A stretch of DNA of 64,000 nt, taken from the NCBI RefSeq assembly GCF_000515415.1, contig NZ_KI911783.1, positions 1,354,392 to 1,418,391 of the forward strand. The letters are read 5' to 3'. Below, in pieces: positions 31,445 to 39,200 of this stretch. The DNA comes from Bradyrhizobium sp. WSM1417. Its GTDB lineage: Bacteria > Pseudomonadota > Alphaproteobacteria > Rhizobiales > Xanthobacteraceae. Numbering within the stretch: position 1 is the stretch's first letter; each line of letters begins with the position of its first letter. The notes below the pieces were generated by a model. The model ran no database searches, was not told the origin of the DNA, and worked only from the letters and a program-made list of their open reading frames with translations. A program made the translations under genes and the position numbers.

Positions 31445-32514
31445 GCAACAATCGATCCCGCCGCAGCTTTATCGGCCACGCGGCGGCGGGATTTTCCACT
31501 CTCGCACTGTCTCGCCTGGCGCAGGCACAGCCCGCGCCGAAGCCGGCGCTGATCGAGCACGCCGTCGCAGCCCCCGTCGGCATCGAGGTCAACGCGCGGC
31601 CGATTCCCCATTTCGAGCCGCGCGACCGCGCGCGCACGCGGTTCGGTTCGCTGGACTATCGCGGCGGCCTGGTGCTGACCTCGCCGCATCGCGGCTTCGG
31701 CGGCCTTTCTGGGTTCCGCTTCCTCGACAGCAAAGGCGAGCGCTTCCTCGCGATCTCCGACCAGGGCACCTGGTTCACCGGCCGCATCCGCTATTCCGGG
31801 CGGAGCATGACCGGTCTCGACGACGTCGTGGCCGCGCCGGTGCTCAATGCGGAGGGGCGGCCGATCACGGAGAAGCGGCTGTGGTACGACACCGAGGCGC
31901 TCGCGCGTGACGGCGACCTCGTCTATGTCGGGCTCGAGCGCGTCAACCAGATCATGCGGTTCGATTTTGCGAAGGGCGGCACAAGCGCCCGCGGCGAGGT
32001 GCTGCCGACGCCGCCCGCGGTGCGCAAGCTGCCCTACAACAAAGGGCTCGAGGCGCTGGTGTTTGTCCCCAAGGACATACCGAAGGGGCAACCGCTGGCG
32101 GGCACCTTGATCGCGCTGTCGGAAGGCGGCTTCGATGCCGACGGCAATCTGATCGGCTTCTTGATCGGCGGCCCCACGCCGGGCCAGTTCAGCATTCGCC
32201 GCACCGACCAGCAGCTCATCAGCGACGCCGTGCTGCTGCCCTCGGGCGATCTCCTGATCCTCGAACGCAAATTCTCCTGGTTCACCGGCGTCGATATCCG
32301 CATCCGCGCGATCGCCCTGAAATCGATCGCGCCGGGCGCATTGGTCGACGGCCCCGTGCTGTTCACGGCCGATCTCGGCCACGAGATCGACAACATGGAA
32401 GGCATCGATGCCCACGTCACGGCCGACGGCGAGACCGTGCTCACGCTGGTGTCGGACGACAATTTCTCGATGCTCCAGCGCACGCTGCTGCTGCAGTTCG
32501 CGCTGGTGGAGTAG
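31441..32514 (+). CDS. Secreted esterase-like/phytase-like beta-propeller protein
   Basis: A 357-residue protein. A GTG start overlaps the cobT stop by 4 bases. A twin-arginine-like signal ([22 protein letters not shown], ending AQA) leads to a domain resembling PF13449 phytase-like/esterase-like proteins: [42 protein letters not shown] and [10 protein letters not shown]. The expected location is the periplasm. The coupling to cobT is probably positional, not functional. Confidence 0.8.
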   Translation: MSNNRSRRSFIGHAAAGFSTLALSRLAQAQPAPKPALIEHAVAAPVGIEVNARPIPHFEPRDRARTRFGSLDYRGGLVLTSPHRGFGGLSGFRFLDSKGERFLAISDQGTWFTGRIRYSGRSMTGLDDVVAAPVLNAEGRPITEKRLWYDTEALARDGDLVYVGLERVNQIMRFDFAKGGTSARGEVLPTPPAVRKLPYNKGLEALVFVPKDIPKGQPLAGTLIALSEGGFDADGNLIGFLIGGPTPGQFSIRRTDQQLISDAVLLPSGDLLILERKFSWFTGVDIRIRAIALKSIAPGALVDGPVLFTADLGHEIDNMEGIDAHVTADGETVLTLVSDDNFSMLQRTLLLQFALVE

Positions 32515-32516
32515 TT

Positions 32517-32643
32517 GTCGTCCCGGCGAAGGCCGGGACCCATACCGCGAGGTCCATCGAGTGCCGGTGGTGCTAATCCCGAACGGCCGGTCTTCGCCAA
32601 ACTCCTCCCTGTGGTAATGGGTCCCGGCCTTCGCCGGGACGAC
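32517..32643. repeat. GTCGTCCCGG inverted-repeat element
   Basis: Starts three bases after the stop of the preceding gene. Standard hairpin arms lie at both ends. The middle contains CGAGGTCCATCGAGTGCCGG and AATCCCGAACGGCC. The remainder of the 277-base gap shows no gene. Confidence 0.9.
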
Positions 32644-32791
32644 GCCGAGGGTGTGACGACAGCGTGCGCCAAACCCGTACCGCAATGCATCCCCCGCGAG
32701 CCGCCATTCCCGCCGCGCGGCTGGCAATCGGCGCATCGCTCACTACACTCTCTCCAACTCCCGCCCTCCCTCCCTTTCGGAACTCCCCCGC

Positions 32792-33904
32792 ATGAGCGCC
32801 CTGTTTTCCCCGATCAAGCTGCGCGGCCTGACTTTGAAGAACCGCGTCGTGGTGTCGCCGATGTGCCAATATTCGGCCGAGGACGGCGTCCCCACCGACT
32901 GGCACTTCACCCACATCAACAATCTCAGCCTGTCGGGCGCGGCGATGTTCTGCATCGAGGCGACCCATGTCGAGGCGATCGGCCGCATCACGCCGGGCTG
33001 TCTCGGGCTCTACAGCGATGCCGCCGAGGCCGCGCTGAAGCAGATCCTCGCCTCGGTGCGGAAACATTCCTCGACCGCGGTGGCGATGCAGCTCGCGCAT
33101 GCCGGCCGCAAAGCCTCGAGCGCGCGGCCCTGGGACGGCGGCCAGCTGATCCCGCCTGACCAGGGCGGCTGGCAGACGGTGGCGCCGTCGGCGCTGCCGC
33201 ACAAGGAGGGCGAAGCCGCGCCGCTGGCGCTCGACGCCGCGGGTCTCAAGCGCATCCGCGACGCCTTCGTCGATGCGGCGAAGCGCGCCGACCGCATCGG
33301 CATCGACGCGATCGAGCTGCACGGCGCCCACGGCTATCTCCTGCATCAGTTCCTGTCGCCGATCTCGAACAAGCGCACCGACGACTATGGCGGTAGCTTG
33401 CAGAACCGCATGCGCTTCCCGCTGGAGGTCTACGACGCGGTGCGCGCGGTGTTCCCGCACGACAAGCCGGTCGGCATGCGGGTGTCGTCGACCGATTGGG
33501 TCGAGGGCGGCTGGGATCTGGCGCAGACGATTGAGTTCGCCAAGGCGCTGAAGGCGCGCGGTGTCGACTGGATCGATGCCTCCTCCGGCGGCGTCTCGCC
33601 GCTGCAGAAGATCGCGCTCGGGCCCGGCTACCAGGTGCAGTTTGCCGAAGCCATCAAGCGCGAGACGGGTTTGCCCACCATCGCCGTCGGCCTGATCACC
33701 GAGCCGAAGCAGGCCGAGGAGATCGTCGCCTTCGGCAAGGCCGATATGGTCGCGCTCGCCCGCGGCTTGCTCTACGACCCGCGCTGGGCCTGGCACGCCG
33801 CAGCCGAACTCGGCGGCGAGGTCGAAGCCCCGCCGCAATACTGGCGCTCGCAGCCCTCGACGCAGAAGGCGCTGTTCGGCAAGACGACGTTCGGGGCGCG
33901 GTGA
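32792..33904 (+). CDS. NADH:flavin oxidoreductase of the Old Yellow Enzyme family (YqjM-like)
   Basis: A 370-residue FMN ene-reductase. It begins LFSPIKLRGLTLKNRVVVSP, followed by MCQYSAEDG, whose cysteine is the redox-tuning residue of YqjM-class enzymes. AMQLAHAGRKAS, the substrate-binding HGAHGYLLHQFLSP and NKRTDDYGGSLQNR, and the phosphate-binding ARGLLYDPRW are all present. It reduces activated C=C bonds with NADPH or NADH; the physiological substrate is unknown. It stands alone between repeat elements. Confidence 0.93.
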   Translation: MSALFSPIKLRGLTLKNRVVVSPMCQYSAEDGVPTDWHFTHINNLSLSGAAMFCIEATHVEAIGRITPGCLGLYSDAAEAALKQILASVRKHSSTAVAMQLAHAGRKASSARPWDGGQLIPPDQGGWQTVAPSALPHKEGEAAPLALDAAGLKRIRDAFVDAAKRADRIGIDAIELHGAHGYLLHQFLSPISNKRTDDYGGSLQNRMRFPLEVYDAVRAVFPHDKPVGMRVSSTDWVEGGWDLAQTIEFAKALKARGVDWIDASSGGVSPLQKIALGPGYQVQFAEAIKRETGLPTIAVGLITEPKQAEEIVAFGKADMVALARGLLYDPRWAWHAAAELGGEVEAPPQYWRSQPSTQKALFGKTTFGAR

Positions 33905-33940
33905 GGAAAGCAGGTGTGGTGCGAGGACCGCGCCACCTGT

Positions 33941-34082
33941 GTCGTCCCGGCCTAGTGCGCAATTGCGCACGGGGGGCCGGGACCCATACGCCGAGGCCGC
34001 GGTGACAGCGCAAGAAGGTCATTGCCTGTCTTAGCCAAACCGAATTCGGTGGTTATGGGTCCCGGCCTTCGCCGGGACGACG
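33941..34082. repeat. GTCGTCCCGG inverted-repeat element with inserted palindrome
   Basis: The right arm is standard. In the left arm the hairpin loop is replaced by about 22 bases containing GTGCGCAATTGCGCAC, a perfect 16-base palindrome, between CCCGGCC and GGCCGGG. The stem pairing is preserved. Confidence 0.85.
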
Positions 34083-34192
34083 GGGAGAGGGAGGCAACAT
34101 CCCGCCTCACGCATCCGTAACGCCCCTCACCTTCCACCCCCGCCAAATCTGGCCTAACCTCGCGCGCGTCCAACTCCTCGCGGAGGCCCGCC

Positions 34193-34603
34193 ATGCGATT
34201 TCGTGTTCGAAAAGCTGCCCACGTCATCGAGCGCGTGGGGCTTGCGATGGCGGGCGCGGCGTGCGGGCTGTTTGTCGGCGCTTATGTGGGATCGGCGATC
34301 CCCGCGCTCACCACCGAGGGCTTCCTGCTGCTGATGATGGTGCTGGGCTTCGTCGGCTTCTATCTCGGCATCGACACGCCGCAATTGCCTTTCGACGAGG
34401 CCCACGGCGACATCGACGCCGCGGAACTGTTGAGCTCCGCCGGCACGCTCTGCGCCACGCTCACCGCACTCGCCTCCGTCGCCATCATCGTGCTCCGCCT
34501 TGAGCCGCACATCGCCTGGAGCTGGTTCGCCTTGTTCGGCTGGATCGCGGGGGTGGCGATGCAGATCGTGGCGGGCGCGAAGGCGCGGATGCGGAAGCCG
34601 TGA
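34193..34603 (+). CDS. Small polytopic membrane protein, function unknown
   Basis: A 136-residue protein with four predicted membrane helices (about 18-38, 42-62, 80-102, 107-128) and short basic ends (MRFRVRKAAHVIERVG; KARMRKP). The loop LGIDTPQLPFDEAHGDIDAAEL is acidic. No known domain was recognised. A similar pattern occurs in uncharacterised Bradyrhizobium proteins. It is flanked on both sides by repeats and has no operon partner. Confidence 0.7.
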   Translation: MRFRVRKAAHVIERVGLAMAGAACGLFVGAYVGSAIPALTTEGFLLLMMVLGFVGFYLGIDTPQLPFDEAHGDIDAAELLSSAGTLCATLTALASVAIIVLRLEPHIAWSWFALFGWIAGVAMQIVAGAKARMRKP

Positions 34604-34632
34604 GACGAGATAGCGGCGCGACAATCTCCGCT

Positions 34633-34759
34633 GTCGTCCCGGCGAAGGCCGGGACCCATACCGCGTGATCTATCGGTGGTGGACGATGCTAATCCCGAAC
34701 GACAAGCCTTCGCCAAACTGCTTCCTGTGGTTATGGGTCCCGGCCTTCGCCGGGACGAC
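34633..34759. repeat. GTCGTCCCGG inverted-repeat element
   Basis: Standard arms at both ends. The middle is similar to the copy at 32517 (CGATGCTAATCCCGAACG). It lies between convergent genes. Confidence 0.9.
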
Positions 34760-34791
34760 AACGTAGGAGGCCAGGCCAGCGCGCCTCGCTT

Positions 34792-35037
34792 CTAAAACAC
34801 CACGCCCACTTTCGAGCCGCGCTTCCACGCTACGCGGCAGCGCTTCTTGGTGTTGACGTGCAGCAGCTCGAAGCGATCGGGAATCTTCACCTGCCCGCCG
34901 AGATCGACGCAGGCCCCGCCCGGCGAATAGTCGATCAGCGTGCAGGGGATCACCGGCGCGCGCGGGTCAGTGATGATCTTGGCCTGGCGGGACACGAGGC
35001 CCGCGGGTTTGACGCGGGCATGTCGTCGCGGATGCAT
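34792..35037 (-). CDS. PilZ-domain protein
   Basis: An 81-residue single-domain protein. The ATG at 35037 is preceded by GGAGGAG. The c-di-GMP-binding motifs are recognisable: an N-terminal arginine cluster (HPRRHARVK) for RxxxR and DYSPGGACVDL for D/NxSxxG. The C-terminal strand ends RVAWKRGSKVGVVF, as in other PilZ domains. A c-di-GMP-responsive adaptor role is inferred. The longer open frame upstream encodes part of a repeat and is not used. Confidence 0.85.
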   Translation of the reverse strand: MHPRRHARVKPAGLVSRQAKIITDPRAPVIPCTLIDYSPGGACVDLGGQVKIPDRFELLHVNTKKRCRVAWKRGSKVGVVF

Positions 35038-35339
35038 TGGCACTCTCCTCCAATTTCCGCGGATGGCGCGGGTGGTCTGGGAGATGATGCCAAGGAGTTG
35101 ATTCGATCCGGCTAAGGCGGGGCGGAGAATTTTAATGAAAAGTATCGGCGAATGGAGAAAGCGGCGGTAGCGGGGTGGGGCGGTGCGCATTTTGGCGTCG
35201 TCCCGGCGAAGGCCGGGACCCATAGCCACCGAATGCGATTTGGCGAAGATTGGTCATTGCCATCTCGCGCCATAACTTCTGCTGAGGAGTATGGGTCCCG
35301 GCCTTCGCCGGGACGACACCTTTTGGGGCACAAACCACC
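35038..35339. other. Intergenic region holding a repeat
   Basis: 302 bases without a gene. The repeat at 35197-35317 fills the half nearest the DUF2235 gene. The rest is a purine-rich leader for the PilZ gene on the minus strand. Confidence 0.5.
35197..35317. repeat. GTCGTCCCGG inverted-repeat element
   Basis: Standard arms GTCGTCCCGGCGAAGGCCGG and CCGGCCTTCGCCGGGACGAC. The middle contains CCACCGAATGCGATTTGGCG. It ends 22 bases before the 3' end of the DUF2235 gene. Confidence 0.9.
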
Positions 35340-36677
35340 TCACCCCACCACGATCTCCCCCGCCTCCGCCGCCATGCCCACATGGGGCGGCACCGGCATC
35401 GGCACGGTCACATACTCCTTCGGCAAATTCACCGGCCGATAGCCCGGCTCCACTGCCATCCGCTTCACCACGCTCTCGTGCACATGCGCGCCTTCGGGGA
35501 TGAGGCGCGGTTCGCAATCGGGGATGTACAGCCCCATAAACACCTTCCGCTCCGGCCATTCCTTGTACGTCGCGCTCTTCGGCAGATACTCCAGCACGCG
35601 CCACACCGCCGTCATCGAATCATGCAGCTCGCCGGTCTTGCCGGTGTATTCAGGCGGCACGTATTGGAACGGCGAGTTCTTGCGCTGGATGCCCCAGGCG
35701 AGCTGGTTCACCGTGCGCGGGTTGAAGTTCAGCCCGGCCTTGGTCGCCTCCTCGATCATCCAGAGCAGCGGATATTTGGACTCGCCGCTCTCGACTTCCG
35801 GATAGCCGCCGCCGACGTCGCAATGCACGCCGGCGAACCACACCTGCAGGATGTCCTGCGGCTCCTTCTTGTGGTCGGGCACGAAGCGATTGCGCCAATA
35901 CTCCTGCGGCTCCTCATACTGCTTGAGGCGGAACATGCAGCGCCGCTCGTCGATCGCGATCGCCTGGCGGAAGATGTTGACGCTGGGATTGCGCAGCGTG
36001 AAGGCGAGCTCCTCGAAGCTCGGCAAATAGCCCCGGTCGGCGCGCGGCACGATCACGCTCGCCACCGTGTCCCAGACGCCGATGAAGTGGATGGTCGGCC
36101 AGCGCGACGAGGTGATGCGTGCGAACTGCGCGGCGAGATCGAACTTGTTTTTCGGCAGCGGCCCGCTGTCGTCAAAACCCTCATCGATGAGGTCGCTGAC
36201 ATCGTTGCCGCGCCCGGTGCCGGAATATTGCTTGTAGGCGACGAGGCCACTGCCCGCGAGGTTGGCCTGCTCCGGCGAGATCAGGCCGATCTTGTGGATC
36301 AGCCCCGCCAGCACCCGCACCGTATAGGCGCCGCGCGAGAAGCCGAACAGATAGATCCTGTCGCCGGGCGCGTAGTGCTGAACCAGAAAGCAATAGGCCG
36401 ACAGCGTGTTGTCATCGAGCCCGTAGCCCGTGGCGAGCCCCAGCACCAGGTTGACGTTGGCTTTCCAGCGGTGCCACGTCGACGGCTCCGTCACCGTGCC
36501 GACCCCGGGATCGTAGAACACCATCTGCCGTGGCTTCGTCTTGTCGGTCTTGCGCAGGCAGCGATAGAGCTTCAGGACGTTGGAGATGTTTTCGGAGATC
36601 TCGTTGCCGGTGCCGTCACAGCAGATGACGAGATTCTTCGGCTCGGATGTGTGGTCGGCGTTGCGCTCGTGCTCCAC
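35340..36677 (-). CDS. DUF2235 alpha/beta hydrolase (Tle1-like phospholipase fold)
   Basis: A 445-residue protein. It begins NLVICCDGTGNEISEN, as DUF2235 proteins do. The nucleophile elbow is LFGFSRGAYTVR. Further family segments are HFIGVWDTVAS, IDERRCMF and VWFAGVHCDVGGGYPE, in which the aspartate and histidine of the triad are expected. DUF2235 includes type VI phospholipase effectors (Tle1), but no VgrG, PAAR or immunity gene is beside it, so a housekeeping or unknown lipase role is equally likely. Confidence 0.85.
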   Translation of the reverse strand: MEHERNADHTSEPKNLVICCDGTGNEISENISNVLKLYRCLRKTDKTKPRQMVFYDPGVGTVTEPSTWHRWKANVNLVLGLATGYGLDDNTLSAYCFLVQHYAPGDRIYLFGFSRGAYTVRVLAGLIHKIGLISPEQANLAGSGLVAYKQYSGTGRGNDVSDLIDEGFDDSGPLPKNKFDLAAQFARITSSRWPTIHFIGVWDTVASVIVPRADRGYLPSFEELAFTLRNPSVNIFRQAIAIDERRCMFRLKQYEEPQEYWRNRFVPDHKKEPQDILQVWFAGVHCDVGGGYPEVESGESKYPLLWMIEEATKAGLNFNPRTVNQLAWGIQRKNSPFQYVPPEYTGKTGELHDSMTAVWRVLEYLPKSATYKEWPERKVFMGLYIPDCEPRLIPEGAHVHESVVKRMAVEPGYRPVNLPKEYVTVPMPVPPHVGMAAEAGEIVVG

Positions 36678-36800
36678 GGTACTCCCCTCCCGCTGATGCT
36701 ACCCGGGCGAGTATAGCTGAAAAGCGCGGGGAGAAGGAGATGGTGATGGATTCCGCGCGGCGCCAGTGTTTTGGGTGATTGGGCCGCAGACTCCGCTGCA

Positions 36801-36975
36801 CCTCTCCCGCCTGCGGGAGAGGTCGACACGCCTCGGGCGATGCGAAGCATCGTCCCGAGCGCGGCGGGTGAGGGCTCTCTCCTCTTGGGGGTTCTCGCTT
36901 GCGGAGACACCCCCACCCCAACGCTCTCAGCGCGAGCGCAGTTCGTCGCGGCCCGCAAGCGGGAGAGGGGGCGCA
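36801..36975. repeat. CTCTCCCGC...GCGGGAGAG composite repeat
   Basis: CCTCTCCCGCCTGCGGGAGAGG is an immediate hairpin. It is followed by GGGCGATGCGAAGCATCGTCCC, a second hairpin, and a final GCAAGCGGGAGAGGG. Elements of the same style occur at 44285-44455 and 45957-46095. The 326-base gap shows no gene. Confidence 0.7.
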
Positions 36976-37003
36976 CCTCATTCGCGGTCGGCGTTGCCGC
37001 CCG

Positions 37004-37135
37004 CTACTTCTTCTTCTGACCGATCTCCGGCTGCCACGCCGCATCCTTGCGGCTTGGCGCGGCGGCGCTGGTCTTGATCTTGTCTTTCTTCGGCTTCTTG
37101 GTCTCGCGGTTGCTGCGTTGCTGTCCCTTGGCCAT
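37004..37135 (-). CDS. Small, very basic protein of 43 residues
   Basis: AGGAGGAG stands 8 bases before the ATG at 37135, which is among the best ribosome sites in the window. The product starts MAKGQQRSNRETKKPKKDK and ends GQKKK; about a third of its residues are lysine or arginine. It is probably unstructured and nucleic-acid- or ribosome-binding. Small proteins with this N terminus are widespread in Bradyrhizobium and related genera. No function is known. Confidence 0.75.
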   Translation of the reverse strand: MAKGQQRSNRETKKPKKDKIKTSAAAPSRKDAAWQPEIGQKKK

Positions 37136-37496
37136 GACGTCGTCTCCTCCTGGGTTTCGAGTTCGTCCGCGTGCGAGATCGGCGCTGCAATGGTCGCTTG
37201 GGCAGGGCGACGAAGTACTTCTACCCGAGCCATTGAAGATCGCCGCGGCGCACACGAGGCGCGAAAGATGCAGCGCAACATCGACGCGCGGCAATTGCGT
37301 GAGCTGCGCTGACGTGGTCGAGCGTACGCCCGCGCCCTGCAGATGGCGAGGACTAAAACGCCGCGCGCGAGCGCCGCGCTTGCGCCTTAAGTCCCGGCCC
37401 GCGCTGACATAAGGCTGGCTATTGCCGCGCAAGGAGCGCATGGTCGCGACCAGCTGGCGTCGGTTGGGGCCCCTTCTTTGCGAAAGGCAGGCGCGC
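37136..37496. other. Intergenic region, no gene seen
   Basis: 361 bases between divergent small genes. It is GC-rich, with alternating CG runs near 37353-37380 (CGCCGCGCGCGAGCGCCGCG). A hydrophobic-looking frame on the plus strand near 37047 is antisense to the small basic gene and is not credible. Confidence 0.4.
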
Positions 37497-37754
37497 ATGA
37501 CCATCCGCTCGCGGCGAGAAACCATCACCTTCAAGCATCCATTCCACATCCGCGGCCTCGAACGCGAATTGCCGGCCGGCGCCTATGAGGTCGTCACCGA
37601 CGAGGAGATGATCGAGGGCCTGTCCTTCGCATCCTATCGCCGCGTCGCCACCATGATCACGGTGCCCTCCGAAGGCGTGCGCGGTGCGACGGAGATGCTG
37701 TCGATCGGCTCGGTCGACCTGGCGGATGCCCAACGTATCGACGCGAGTGCCTGA
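37497..37754 (+). CDS. Conserved hypothetical protein, 85 residues
   Basis: The ATG follows AAAGGCAGG. The product begins TIRSRRETITFKHPFHIRG and has the core PAGAYEVVTDEEMIEGLSF and YRRVATMITVP, a compact beta-rich pattern. It is not assigned to a characterised family. It is followed after 1 base by a coiled-coil gene in an apparent two-gene operon. Confidence 0.75.
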   Translation: MTIRSRRETITFKHPFHIRGLERELPAGAYEVVTDEEMIEGLSFASYRRVATMITVPSEGVRGATEMLSIGSVDLADAQRIDASA

Positions 37755-37755
37755 A

Positions 37756-38052
37756 ATGACTGACATCCCGGTCGATCTCGACAGCCACCGCGGCATGGCC
37801 GCCCAGAAGGCAACCGATCTGCGCCGCGCGCTGGCCGATGTCGAGGCCCAGGTCAGGGAGCTGCGCGAGCGCGAGGCCGAGCTCGAAAACCGCATGATGT
37901 CGGTGCCCGCCACGTCCTGGCCCGAGGCCGCCGTGAAGGCCCGCCATCTGCTCAACCTCTATGCCGCGAGCCTACCCGCCGAGGACACCCGCCACCGCGC
38001 GCTGGTCGCCGCCCTGTTCGACGATTTCGCAAGGCTCAACGGCGACGGCTGA
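37756..38052 (+). CDS. Small coiled-coil protein, 98 residues
   Basis: Begins one base after the preceding stop. Residues about 18-48 (ATDLRRALADVEAQVRELRE and onward) form a leucine/alanine heptad coiled coil. The C-terminal half (ARHLLNLYAASLPAEDTRHR) is helical. No known function. Close coupling to the 85-residue protein suggests they act together. Confidence 0.75.
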   Translation: MTDIPVDLDSHRGMAAQKATDLRRALADVEAQVRELREREAELENRMMSVPATSWPEAAVKARHLLNLYAASLPAEDTRHRALVAALFDDFARLNGDG

Positions 38053-38080
38053 AGGCGAGCCAACTCGCGCAGACACAGGC

Positions 38081-38115
38081 GTCGTCCCGGCGAAGGCCGG
38101 GACCCATAACCACCG
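38081..38115. repeat. Solo half of the GTCGTCCCGG repeat
   Basis: One arm only (GTCGTCCCGGCGAAGGCCGG, then GACCCATAACCACCGAA). No inverted partner is found within the next several hundred bases. Confidence 0.75.
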
Positions 38116-38215
38116 AAGCGAATTGTTGTGCACCCTCGTGCCGCAGCCTGCTTCGACAACGCTGACCGCCGTCCCCGTGCAATTGCGCACGACGCGCGGA
38201 CAAAGGAATACCCCC

Positions 38216-38494
38216 ATGACGCTCACCAGCAGCCGCTTCATCGCCCACGACCAGGACCGCGGCATCGTCCAGTTCTCGATGCAGGACGGCAGCAAAGAGA
38301 TCGCCTGCGCGATCTCGACCTCCGCCATGGACGACCTCGAACGCGGCCCGCGCGCCAGGCCCAGCGAGCGCGAAGAGCAGTTCACGCGCCTGCGCGAGCG
38401 CATCGAAGCCTGCACCGGACGCAAATATCAGGCGACGGAGTTCGAAGGCACGCCGCCGGGGATCGTGCTGCGGAGCATTGATTTTCGGGGGTAG
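38216..38494 (+). CDS. DUF1488-like small protein
   Basis: A 92-residue protein with the ATG after AAAGGAATA. The pattern RFIAHDQDRGIVQFSMQDGSKEIACAIS, then a helical EEQFTRLRERIEACTGRKY, resembles the DUF1488 family (strand-rich start, conserved D.DG....C core). Function unknown. The last 117 bases are repeated downstream at 39030-39144 as a broken copy. Confidence 0.7.
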   Translation: MTLTSSRFIAHDQDRGIVQFSMQDGSKEIACAISTSAMDDLERGPRARPSEREEQFTRLRERIEACTGRKYQATEFEGTPPGIVLRSIDFRG

Positions 38495-38509
38495 GGGGCG
38501 CGACGACGC

Positions 38510-38890
38510 CTACTTCGGCGGTTCCTGGGGCTTGCCCTGGAATTGAATGTTGCACTTCTTTGCGATCGAGGCCTGCTCGACCGCGATCAACTGTCCCTTC
38601 ATTTGGGCGAGTTCGGCCGCAGCCTGTTTGTCGCCGCCGACCAGGAACGCCGCGGGCCAGAACACAACGACGGCAACGCCCGTCGCGACCTGATCCTTGG
38701 TGCGCTGGCTGTCTTGAACGCCGGAGAGGGTCGCAGCTCTGGCGGATACCGACTGCGCCTCAAGCGCGAGCTGTTGGCAGTTGTACTGCTGATACTGCAC
38801 CGGCGAGACGTAAGCCGCCGAGATGTCAGATGAAGACGACGCACAGCCAGCAAGAGCGGTCGCAAGGACCGCCAGGCTCAAATGACGCAT
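38510..38890 (-). CDS. Small lipoprotein, function unknown
   Basis: A 126-residue protein with a lipobox (LATALAGCASSSS). The ATG at 38890 is preceded by a G-rich ribosome site. The core VSPVQYQQYNCQQLALEAQSV followed by a helical stretch and a membrane-active segment (TGVAVVVFWPAAFLVGG) is typical of small proteobacterial lipoproteins sometimes found with prophage or stress genes. It is flanked by the two copies of the DUF1488 tail. Confidence 0.75.
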   Translation of the reverse strand: MRHLSLAVLATALAGCASSSSDISAAYVSPVQYQQYNCQQLALEAQSVSARAATLSGVQDSQRTKDQVATGVAVVVFWPAAFLVGGDKQAAAELAQMKGQLIAVEQASIAKKCNIQFQGKPQEPPK

Positions 38891-39200
38891 TAGAAGAATC
38901 CCCCCGGAAAGGCGCACAGAAGCGCAACCAGTGCGGGAGATCAATAGGACCTTGGCTTAGCTAGTAGCACTACGGGGTGGCTCGTTGCGCGGCGGCAAGT
39001 GCGTCCGGCCCAACGACGACAAAGCCTAATTCACCCACCTGCGCGAGCGCATCGAAGCCTGCGTGGAACGGGTATCAGGCGACGGAGTTCGAAGGCACGC
39101 CGCCGGGGATCGTGCTGCGGAGCATTGATTTTCGGGGGTAGGGGCGGGGCCGTGTTGAGCTGCGAACATGTTGTTGGCGTAGTGTGGTGCCGAGACCCCT
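38891..39200. other. Gap holding the DUF1488 remnant
   Basis: 310 bases upstream of the lipoprotein gene. They contain the truncated gene copy listed separately. The left end of the lower-GC island begins close to 39150. Confidence 0.5.
38990..39147 (+). pseudogene. Truncated, frameshifted copy of the DUF1488-like gene
   Basis: Bases 39073-39144 are identical or nearly so to 38426-38497, covering the 3' end and stop of the intact gene. 39030-39072 align with several differences and a small length change that breaks the frame. 38990-39029 resemble the intact gene only loosely. No start is available. Confidence 0.75.

Noticed and set aside
32517..35317. Regularly spaced repeats as a CRISPR array
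   Set aside because: The units are inverted pairs with genes in between and lack uniform spacers; no cas genes.
35340..36677. DUF2235 gene as a type VI secretion effector
   Set aside because: No VgrG, PAAR, Hcp or immunity gene is adjacent, so the effector reading has no contextual support.
37047..37412. Plus-strand frame with a hydrophobic start
   Set aside because: It is the antisense of the small basic gene and its leader, with no ribosome site.
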